Positions 53,510-64,000 of a stretch of 64,000 nucleotides of DNA are shown here, one piece after another (positions within the stretch are counted from its first letter, which is position 1; the number at the start of each line of letters is the position of its first letter). The stretch is from Saccoglossus kowalevskii (Eukaryota > Hemichordata > Enteropneusta > Harrimaniidae), in NCBI RefSeq assembly GCF_000003605.2, contig NW_003126883.1, positions 1,749,619 through 1,813,618 on the forward strand, given 5' to 3'. The notes under the pieces were generated by a model, which saw nothing but the letters and a program-made list of their open reading frames with translations, had not been told where the DNA came from and did no database searches. Both the position numbers and the translations under genes were made by a program.

Positions 53510-53630
53510 AATTTGCCGTTTATGATTGCCAACTATTGTTAACGCCGCCTGTCAATCACTCGCCGTGTTTGTTTATCAACGCTGTCTGTCATTTAGCGAG
53601 CCCCGCCTCTTCTTTCAGTTCCAATTTATT
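53510..53630. promoter_or_regulatory. candidate distal element with TALE and forkhead-like sites
   Basis: The segment holds a third CTGTCAATCA (53549-53558), a forkhead-like TGTTTGTTTAT just after it, a further CTGTCATTTA and a CCCCGCCTC GC-box-like string. It lies 5.3 kb upstream of the Six3/6 start. The clustering is seen; enhancer activity is inference. Confidence 0.25.
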
Positions 53631-54528
53631 ATTATCCATATTGTATCTGATATCTTTACAATTTGGCATTGAGACGTTTCCGGTTAGGGAAATCCTCAAT
53701 GCGAGCACAATTTTGAATCACCCAATCTGTTTGTTTGCGCGCTATATTTGTGTTCGTTTGTTTGGTATTACGCTATGTTTGAGTACGTGTGGTGAAGGTC
53801 ACCACTGCGCATGTGTGGTAAAGTTGGGGGGAAAAAACTTCGTTCGCACGTTCTGTGATGAAGGTTTATGCAACACAAATTTGACGGGTGGTTGAAGTAA
53901 AATTATGTGTGGGTGGAGGAGGGGGGCATGTGTGTATCGCGACAGTATAATACGGAGCATGCTTTATGCCGCGTTAGCTCGCGTTGAACAACAGCAGCCG
54001 ATGGTCAATTCGTCATACAGGCCCAATTGCACCGACTTGTTCGCACGACGTTAAATTAAAGCACAGCTGAATTGCCATTAACTTTGCCCCTGCCCCGGAT
54101 TACACGCAAAATACGCGAAGATAACGTGCAAAACATTGTCACTAATGCGTAGTACTTGTATATGTAAGGGAATCTACGTCATTTTAAAAAAGGCCATGTT
54201 TCTGTTGTAACGCGGAGACGTGAGGACAGCGAGAATTGTTCACAAATAAATACCGACCTCATTTCAAGTTCAACAACCTTTGCTCGACACTGGTAATACA
54301 TTAGAGAAAATGGTCGATTTTCTTAATGTTTTATGTGGGAATTCCAGGTGATTTCAAACATTAGTAGTACACTCAACGTTGCTGTACGGAAACTGAGTGG
54401 CTCGGAGCTGGGTTCCGCGGTCAACCACCTGTTCACTAACCAATGTCACACAGATAATTTCTTTAAAAAGTGTTTTGTATTTATTATTTTTAATGTTTCA
54501 GCAACTACTTTTACTGTGAATCTGAAAA

Positions 54529-54564
54529 TTTAAAAAAAAAACATAAAGTTTTTTTTTTTTTAAA
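54529..54564. repeat. A/T inverted repeat (hairpin)
   Basis: TTT followed by ten A at 54529-54541 pairs with T-run plus AAA ending at 54564, around a loop containing CATAAAG. Arms are about 13 bp of pure A/T. Probably a slippage product; no transposon ends are evident. Confidence 0.6.
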
Positions 54565-55031
54565 TATAACCATACAACTGGTCAGCTTGAACTCTGAACT
54601 GACTGATGACGGAGAGCTGCTGCAATCATTGCGGAACTCACCAGTATGGAACAAAACATATTTACAACCCAATCTACACAATTACACACTGTTAATTCTA
54701 TTTTGTTTTCAATCCATGTGGCTACCGTTGGTTTTCTTAATTTTGGCACTCTTTTCTTTAGGAGTTTTAGATTTTACCGTTATACATTTCTCACTATACC
54801 CGAGTCCTGTCCAGCCTGGCAGGTCCAGACTATTACATAAGACGACGGAGTTTTAAATAACGTAAACACAAAGGCGATGTGTTGTCATTGACTGTGATGT
54901 CATTGATGTACTCAATATAAATGTAAATCAGCACGCGGAATATTTGGTGTAATTAACTATGTGTTTTTCCCGCTATATTCCCCCACCATATGGTAAAAGT
55001 GTCGCGAAATTCCCTTTTAAGAATGAACACA

Positions 55032-55182
<151 letters not shown>

Positions 55183-55767
55183 TTAGGTTTTTTTTATCGC
55201 ATTCCATAATATAGAACAATGTACAACGAGATTACATTAAGATGCCGGGGTTCTAACGTAACAAAAAAATAACAAACAGGTAATTGAAACAAATGTTCGC
55301 CCTACTTAAAAAATATACATCCTTGATATAATAATTGCTTGATGTTGGCCCAATCCCAAAGATAATTTGAGGGGCGGGGTCACAGTGAATGTAAATTATC
55401 ATATTAAATATGATGGTAGATTATGTCAGTAGCGTCATTGATCGCTGTATTGTATTTCATTGGGCTGTCTCAACGTGATCCTATAGCGTTGCACGCAACA
55501 CTGCTGAATTGTGCTACCCTTATATATGTCCTGTGTAACTAAATACATGCATATACAGATGATTGACACGGCCATGCGTGCTTTGAATTGTACAACAAGC
55601 TGTCACTTGATACGTGTAATTTGTTTGCTTTATTTCATTACCAAATATTATCCCCTGATTTGTCCCTGGTCGGAGGCCCTTGCTTGGCGAGCAGAAACAT
55701 CATCGTGATCACCACCTGCCAACCGTAGCGTGTGTGGCTCTGGGGGACCCTGGGCAGTGGACCGTGA

Positions 55768-55784
55768 ATATATATATATATATG
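55768..55784. repeat. short (TA)n
   Basis: A short alternating TA tract of about eight units. Minor simple repeat. Confidence 0.8.
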
Positions 55785-56174
55785 GTTTGAAGCAGCTTAA
55801 CATCTTTGTTAACGAGTCGGGCAGGGGTATAGGTGTAATTGCGTCAGAAATGACCTATTTTTTCACCTTTGTTCCCGTTAGCATATCACCATAGTTCCCA
55901 CAGTGGACGTACAGCCGACGATACATCGGTAACTTCAAGTTACAGTCGTATGGAGGGTTCAACGTGAGGACAAAGGGTTCCTATTGAAGCAACCTTAAAT
56001 TTCCATAAATGTTCAAATTCGTGTGACAAAACATAATCAATTTCATATACATGCTTCTAAAATTACCGAGAATGCCCATATACACCAGTGTGTGTATAAA
56101 TGCTCATTACACCGACCTCTCATTTCGGGCGCGATTTTAGTTAACTGCCTAATATCCGCATTAAACCCATTCGC

Positions 56175-56191
56175 AAAAAAAAAAAAAAAAA
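56175..56191 (+). repeat. A17 homopolymer
   Basis: Seventeen A in a row, with no recognisable retroposon body to its left. Confidence 0.9.
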
Positions 56192-59100
56192 CTTATAAAA
56201 TCGTTATTATCAACCCCAAAAATAATAATGTTTCGAATCACAGTAACGAAATTGCCACATATCAAGTGTGATGACCAAGTTCCAGATTCTACAGGCACGT
56301 AACAACCAGGATGATTTGTTAGTTTTTCACACTAATGTTTGTTTACATTTGAAAAAAAAATATATTACACTTTTGACGCCATGTTTTTCGCCACCAACAT
56401 TTGGATGAAACAATTTACACACTTCTATGTCTTTGTGTATTTTTTTGCATAGTTTTCTTTGTTAATTTTGAATCAACTAGGCATAGTTTTCTAATCGCTA
56501 CAGGTCGTGATCACAGTTTTCGAAGAAAAACTAAATCTCAAACAAATTATGCAAGTTTATTTCGTGAAAGATGACAAATACGTTCAAAATGGTAAAGCTA
56601 GTTCTGTAAAAAGAAAATGCTCGGCCCAATGATTTGTTTTTCTCCACAGCATTATTAAACTATGGATACTATGTGGAGTGGATGGTATTTACACAGTATA
56701 TTATAACCCAGAAGTCAAGTTTTAATATAAATGGCAAATATCGATTAAATTACCATCAACATTTCTGTTTCTGAATGCAACTAGTGCGCGGCTGTTTGTA
56801 TTGGCTTTCAATCGACTTCACGATTTACTTTTTTCTCGGAGTTAGACATATTTATTACCCCAGATATATCAAATATATAACTTTAAAATTTATATTAGTA
56901 ATGGTTGCAAGGAAACTCATCTGTAAGTGGCCGGCTTCACTGAGTGATGCAGACAGCAACTAAACACAAAAAATAGCTAAATTGCAGTTGTAATCGGCGC
57001 TAGTAATATCAATGGTGATATGAAAACCATGTTTCAATATCAGAGGGGTGTGATAGCTTAAGTGGGAAACACACATCATTTTGGTGCTAGGTGTTAAGTT
57101 ATGACCATCAGTTGCTTGTTTAACGCAGAGAGGGATAAATTAATACGCTATTGCGACATTGATTACAGTGAATATAAGCATAACCATGCCATCGTGGACG
57201 GCGCGATACACTGCTGCTGATACTGCTGCTATTGTAGCGTGACGACCTACATCGACTTCTGATTTACATATCCTCTGTTACGCCAATCACGGTGTCATGC
57301 ATAATTCAGTATTATTTCACTCCATAAATTGAATGTAACCAAGTGAATAATCATTGGTGCAATTAAAAAAGTTTTTTCGCGCGTAAAGTTTTAAAGTGGG
57401 TAAAGTCGACAAGGCGGCGATAAACAAGAATACGTGACCAAACTCGGTATGACGGTTCTTTGTAGAGCCATAATCGTCGTGATCGTGACGACGCGTCGGG
57501 AGCCTAGAGCGCGTAGTAAGCGTTCATTTGACTGTTGACGTGTATAACTTGAACGTACATGATATATCTCAGTTTTGTTTTGTTTTTTCAAGAACTATAT
57601 TTTACCGGTCATGATAACATGACCTAAAGTACCCTGCTAAGAACACTCCGCGCAACTTACGTTCGCAACCAACCACACGGAGGACGTCCATAATTTGAGT
57701 TTGGCGATATTGGTGAAATGAACCCCATGTAAATAAGGTATTGATAATAAGCGTAGCATATGTAAATGTCGATGACGATCGACTATATTGTGTCACAATC
57801 CCCATAACCCGTCGGCTAACCGCCTTCATTGATATTCTTGAAGTTATTAAGCCCGGGCGCTGAGTTAAATTATAGAAGTTTTAAAACCAAGATTGTTATG
57901 TATCGAAAATAAAATTTTTACTGCAGCCATCTTTTCCGTAGGAATGATGAAAGTTGATTCTGCAATACTAAATACATCCATCTGAATTCCTGCTGCAAGT
58001 TCAACTTTGTTCATTATTTTCTTGGGGTTGTCGTCACTGTGTAGTATTGCGTAAATCACTTTCAATATTTATTTAAAAAAATAACAGTTACTGTAGTTTG
58101 GTTGTTTTTAATTCCAATATAAAGTTTTTTTAATTTAGTGTTTCTATGAGCTCGAAGTGATCGTGTACATTTGTTCTATTAAATTTTCTATTTTTTGGGT
58201 AGTTTAAAACACATTGAACGTATAGAGAGACGATTGTCAGTCTTGTCACATAGCCAGAGGTGGGTGTGTATGTCAATAACAAATAGTAGGAAATATATAA
58301 GACTGTTAGTGTATGTTTCACTCCTTTTTAGGTGCAGTGATATTTCCTAAAAAGATTTAACAAGGCGAGAGTATGTCCTCATTGACGGGAAAGGAAAACA
58401 CTCCATAAACTAGCGAGCAATTTGCCTCGAGGCAGTGCTATCGTCTTCACATGAATGACATCAAGGTGCGACGTGCGCAAGTGAGGGACGCGCAGTTCAT
58501 TTACCAGGCTCTTTAAGAATGCTCCTTTTGATGTTCACCAACTTATAATGAGTAATAACCAAGTATATTATTTAAAAAAACAATATGTGTCGATAGATTG
58601 GTAAAAATATGCGTTGGCTAGTGTTATCTAAGTGCATATTCGTGAAGCATCCAGCATTGCTTCACCCAAATTTAGTGCACTACACAAAATAGTTGTACGG
58701 CGATGACGCGGAGACGTAATCTTATTCTCGTTATTAACTACTAAGACGTGGAATTCGAGCAAGAAATTGGCCTTTGCTCCAGTAATATGTAGTAGCATGA
58801 ACGTTGAATATACGGCTAATTATATTAGAGCCAGGCTCACTGCCCGTTTTCCATTAGCCGTGGTCATTTCATTCTATCTTCGGCACGGTTCAGTGGAAAA
58901 GAATAAACCAGTGTGAAATGCTGCGTCAATCTTCGCGCACTTCGTGTCGAAGACCAATATTTCCGTCGGCAAAACAGTTTTGTGCCTCAGTGCCTCTGAC
59001 GTGTCTTCTTGCTTGCCCTTTTTTTCATTGTCGCAGGCAACGAGCAAAGACAGCTGTTAATACATTCTCATGCTGTCGAATACTCCATCAAAATGCGTTC

Positions 59101-61453
59101 ATTTATTATTATTTGCATCAACGTGTCTCTTTCTTTGTGTTCAATTAAAATAGACTTCTTTCAGGCGGGATTGGTGCACGTGCGATGCATCGTCACCGGA
59201 CCCCTATAGCGGCCGCTATTCTTTTATGTATCTATACGGCGACGTGCGTCTTCAGCTAACTTAGAAGTGTCGCCACCTCTCCCCTCGCCTGTTCATCTTG
59301 AAGCGAACGAGTTGCCGCCTTCGCAATTTGCGTTTTCCAATTTACCTGTTCGTCATTCAAAGCCCATCTTTTCAGAAACGTAGCCTCTCGACACAATAGC
59401 CCCAAGCGTAGCTTAATTTTAGAGTGCTCACTGACAAGAGAAGGGACGACTGTCATTTTTTGTGTGGAAACAGTTTCCTACCATCGTCGCAGAATCTCCT
59501 TGAGCTAAAAAGAAGCGCACACTCGGCAGATAAATTGGCCTTTGACAACTATTACTAACTATACAGCTGCCGAGATTTTATGGCCACGCTAAAATTATTA
59601 CAGTTTTTTTCTTTCTCCTTATCTATCACATTGCAGGTGCCATTTATGGCAGTCGTCGAATGGATTGCAAGTTTTATTTTATATCAAAGGGAGAAAGAAG
59701 ACAGGGAAAAAATCATCTGCCCGTCAACTCGAAAATACATATACACAGACAAAAAGAAATACTTTGCTGAATTGAGACGCTGATTTATAACGATACACAT
59801 TACGTGGGGTTTATTAAATGGGTGTAAAACCCAATATGTCTTATGAAATGTGTTATTAGGTAACTCTACTGTCATGAAACGCGACAAAATGGCCTAGAGA
59901 TGCCGCAGTTTCTGAAGAGCTTTGCTTTTGTCATACAGCCCGTTACAATTGTCTAACGTTATCGAGTAGGCTACCTTTAATCCGTTACACTGTCTCCGCC
60001 TACCATATTGCCCTTATTTGTATATTGCTAAAATTTCGTCATTAATAACATCTTAATTAAATGGAAGCCGGTGAATTGCGGCGCTGCATAATAAACCTGT
60101 CTTTTATCATCTAGTCACATGGCGCATCGCGATGACAGTTTCTTTCTCTCACCCTTCTCTCATTTTCTTTTCCCAAGCGCTGTATACTATAAAACACAGT
60201 AGCCTAGCTCGCCTACCCATTCACCGACTTCCCATTCCACTGTCGATGCATCGCCTCGTATCACGCGATCAGAGCCGTGTAAAAAGCCCGAGAATAATAG
60301 AACTGCTTCCCATACAAGGCATCATGGACTTTGAGGCGTCATTGTTGGCTTACTCATACATTTTCCCTCTCTTTAGTATTTTATTTTCACGATGCAACGA
60401 GCAAACTAATCAAATACCACTCTCGCCAATGAAAAAAATGCATACGTATGTATCGTTTCACCTGATTCATATACCCACCAATACGCAGCAAACGAATGTC
60501 GCTCGCGGCGTCATATAATCGATGTTCAATTTCGAAAATTGAGAAGTCATCTCGCTTTCCATGAATACATCCAACAAACAAAAAAAACAGCGATGTTTCC
60601 CACCCTTTAAAATTGCGACACACCCCTTGTTATTTTAACCCCCGGGACTGAGAGGTGAGATGTGGGCGGGGTGTGGAATTTAGTACCCCCGGGGCAGTTA
60701 CACAAAGGTTGTGTAGATTAAGTATACGAGTGTATGTGATATATCATGTCATTGTACTATTCACTAACACGTGGATTGGCCAGAATAATACACTTTCTTT
60801 TTTTTTTCAAATGCGAATTTAATTAGCCATTTAAAAAGCTAATCACCATGTCAAGTCTAAACCATGTAATCGGGCCAAAATGCGTTGATTCATCGAAGAC
60901 GTAGCAACTGTTATTAAAATCAGCGCCTACCATTGAAAGTTTCAACAACACCGGCAAGAAAGTCATTTTCGTTTCTTCAACTGTCAATAATTATCATAAA
61001 CATTGCGATATTTTCATTACAAATTCGTTATAAGATTCGTTATTAGTTGTTGCTGTGAAGCAACCACTAAGTATTTTTGGCGGGAAATAAAAAAAAAGTT
61101 GATAACGAGGTCCCCCCTACTGCGATTCTGTAATAAGCACACAAATGCACGTCAAGTTCATATGACATTCGTGTATTGATTGTAGTCCCGAGCAGTGATT
61201 GATATTAAAATTAATCGACAGCTTGCATTGTTCCAACATTTCATTTTTTTTGAAAAATCGTCTTAAATAACTAGCTTTTCAGCGTCGAAATTAATGGCAT
61301 GTCTGTGATTTCTCATTCATCCCAAGGAACAATTGTCAAGTCTCTATGCCCAAAACACGTTCTTCTCATTGTTTCTATTAAAGAAAAATCGTCAGTATTG
61401 AGATCAAGTTGATAACAAAGAATTTTCACGAATATGCGAACAATATAAGTGCT

Positions 61454-61461
61454 TATAAAAG
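61454..61461 (+). promoter_or_regulatory. candidate TATA box
   Basis: TATAAAAG sits inside GCTTATAAAAGC, about 30 bp before a pyrimidine-rich TCTTTTTCTCGTCGG that could contain an initiator. No open frame of note follows within 200 bp. Confidence 0.15.
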
Positions 61462-63744
61462 CCGTGTTTATAGCGGTTATACGTCTTTTTCTCGTCGGAA
61501 CTCTGTCGCCAAAATCTTTTTTTTTTTAAATTTTACTGTATTCACTTCCCAAGAAGGTAATCCCATACCTCCTACAGTATGACAGATAACAATTGTTTCT
61601 ATGTGAGGTCACGTGTCAAAACTAGCATCATTATCGAATATATAATACTGACAACACACTTGAAATATGGAGCTACATCTCGTGTTAGTGATTTCTGAGA
61701 AAAGAGCATTGAACGGGAGAAAGTAAATCCGTATAAATTGGTAAAAGATGGCAGGAAACGTACACAACACTAACTATTTGTAAAAAGAGATGTCTTTTCT
61801 CTGTCACCTGTCTAGGTTGGTTTCTAATCTCCCCTTTGTGACAAGGTGGTTTTGCTGACTCATGCCCTGCAAGGAGTAGACTATTCGACGGATTGTGTGC
61901 AATAAATAGTAATATTTCCGGACTGGGTGGGGAAATATTCATTACAAAATTTACATTGTACGTAACTCGCATAGGTGTGAATATTATAAGTTGATACGAA
62001 AATATAGTTTTTTTCTCTCCCTCTCTCTTTCTTTTTCTTTGCCACTATTGACAATCCACAGCGATCTTTAATACATTCTGTATGTACGCGAATGAGAAAT
62101 CAAATTTGTTTGACCTTATTGTTTTTTGTTTTGTTTTGTTTTTCAATACGCGAAATTTCCTGATAAAAAAAAATCTACCCGCGGGATAAATAAAACTCAC
62201 TGGGCTTGTATTCTCTGAAATTATTGAGTTTTGCTGGCGTTTTTCTGAGTGTTTTGGGGAGTTTCACTATCAGAGCGTCGTTTTATCCGACAGTTTGAGG
62301 GACTTTATCGCTACCTTAATACGGATCACGTTTGATTTTTGCAGACGTTGATTCAAAAGATAGTGAACTATGGCAATTACCATTGGAGTGATTTGATACT
62401 GGGGAAGTGAAGGGGACACGCACACTGTTCAGCGTGTTGTGTGTATCTCTTTCCTATTGAAGGTCTTTTTTAAAACGGATGGATGTAATTTTCAGCGCAA
62501 AACTATAGATCGGCACTTCTCGCTTTGACATAAGGGCCTCCTTGGGCGCGTGCCGTGAACGAGAGACTTGATAGAAAGAAGAGTTTTGAATCGAACAAAA
62601 AGGTCAAACTGTAAAGCCAATCAGCTCATTAATAGACGCTGCACTAATTTAGCTCCTATGACACACTGCGTCCCCTTAATGACGGTTCACTTATTTTATA
62701 GTATTTCCCACCCAAACCACTTACACAGTCTTTATTTATGTGTTGATTAATACGATTCACTATTTTAAATGTGGTTCTTTTGCTTTAATTATATTACTAA
62801 CGCTTTTCAATTTGCATGGAAAACATTGAGGGGACGCTGGGAATGACAGAATGACTCCAGCACTGATTCCGTTTTTTTTTCCAACCCAGTCATGATCTAT
62901 GCTCACTCAGATGCGTTAATAGCTTCCTGAATCACTTTGAAGCACTTTTCCACTTCAGATTTGCGATAAGGCAGCGCGTCTCGCTGATAGCAAGGCATGT
63001 CACTTTACCCCTGGCTGCCAGCTTGATATAGCACGGAACGACTCTGTCAACTGCCATCATACCGATGTGTCAGTAGCCAATCGGAATAGTTACCTGACGG
63101 TATCAGAAGGACTGATCTCTAAAGAAAACCCCCGATCCAAACTGTTATAGGCACCGTGTACCTTAAACGTAGTCGGATAACTTATATGTCACCGTGATAT
63201 TATATTAGGGCACTTTCTTCTTCGTCGTAGGGAAACTCAACTCCTCGACGTGGTGCAACCATTTCCCCCCAATTATTGCGTTCGTTACCACCACCGCGTT
63301 CACAGAAAATGTAATAAATGAGTTAAGTTGGCTTGCTTGCTCGTCTATTACCAGTACCTCCTTCCTCGGGCTAGCTGGTGTTATTTGCCACGATCCTCTA
63401 GCAAGCTTTATTAACGATGGCATCACGTAAAGCCACACACCCAGAAGGTCGATCCAATAAGTTGTTTCCAAGTTCAATAAAATACGTAGACTTCTGTGTG
63501 TTAAAAACTCTAAACATTGGTACAGTACCGTGTACTTACCATATGATGTTTTATACGTATTTGTAATCCGAAAAAGTTTCACGATTAGAGCAACTATCAC
63601 AGTGGCAGTGTTGAACTGTACGATCGAATCACTAAACGGTCAAGATTCGACAAAAAAATGTTCTCTTCAACCCAAAAGTAATCGCATCAAAGTTATAGTC
63701 AGTTTGAAACAAAGATTGTTCGTGTTTGTTTGCTTGTTCGTTTC

Positions 63745-63818
63745 TTCATTCATTCATTCATTCATTCATTCATTCATTCATTCATTCATACATTCATTCA
63801 TTTGTTCATTCATTCATT
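63745..63818 (+). repeat. (TTCA)n microsatellite, slightly interrupted
   Basis: About 74 bp of TTCA repeats with two interruptions (an A and a TTG). It gives a Ser-Phe-Ile-His periodic frame on the plus strand that is not a gene. The remaining 180 bp to the window end show nothing. Confidence 0.95.
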
Positions 63819-64000
63819 GCAGCTACTCATGCGCTAACAGGACTATCACAGGAGCGCAAATAACTCATTATTGCTTAAATGCATCGCCTAAAATTTTCAA
63901 TCCTTGCTTGTAATTTTTCGTAATGTTTACTTTAAAGTTGTATTTATAATGTAATTTATTTATTATGTAATTTTACAACCTTAAGATCTGTGTGATCAAA

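Larger units (their letters stand above)
55192..63744. other. non-coding stretch
   Basis: No gene recognised on either strand; frames reach about 130 codons (for example 60132-60518 plus and 63205-63600 minus) without family features. It holds only the short simple repeats and the TATA candidate listed separately. Confidence 0.5.

Overview
The window reads as animal nuclear DNA from an invertebrate bilaterian. It holds one gene I can identify firmly, a Six3/6 (Optix-class) homeobox gene on the minus strand, with a large intron and wide non-coding flanks rich in simple repeats. The protein is nearly invariant with Six3/6 proteins across Bilateria. Details such as [11 protein letters not shown] and a C-terminal tail without the vertebrate SDSECD ending argue against a vertebrate. 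I cannot name the phylum from sequence alone.

Layout. Positions 1-363 may hold the last one or two exons of a plus-strand gene that enters from the left (weak evidence). From about 364 to 5.2 kb the DNA is markedly AT-rich and shows nothing codable. At about 5.3-7.1 kb the composition changes: CpGs, CCAAT, E-box and GCGC motifs appear, together with a well-formed start-codon-plus-splice-donor at 5366-5397, so this may be a promoter region. From 7.1 to 43 kb I find no supportable gene. That stretch contains a 147-bp (TTA)n array, a 28-bp T run, a small imperfect tandem repeat, a diverged repeat pair, a decayed LINE-like coding fragment near 37.7 kb, and a CpG-bearing ATGGCG-containing segment near 40.2 kb.

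Six3/6 lies at 43234-48192 on the minus strand. Exon 1 (48192-47621) encodes the SIX domain and homeodomain. Exon 2 (43420-43234) encodes a 61-residue tail. The 4.2-kb intron contains an assembly gap of 256 N. Joining the exons in frame requires a GC donor rather than GT, so this appears to be a GC-AG intron at the position of the vertebrate SIX3/SIX6 intron. About 250-275 bp upstream of the start codon are two perfect TGATTGACAG decamers (PBX-PREP/MEIS type) and a CCAAT box. A third decamer lies near 53.5 kb beside a forkhead-like site.

From 48.5 to 64 kb there is again no recognisable gene, only microsatellites ((CA)n, (TAAA)n, (TTCA)n) and two possible TATA elements. A developmental transcription-factor gene alone in more than 50 kb fits a long-range regulatory landscape. 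I see no CRISPR array, prokaryotic operon, tRNA or rRNA gene, or novel multi-gene system. Most open frames of 60-170 codons here are what chance gives in this length of DNA.
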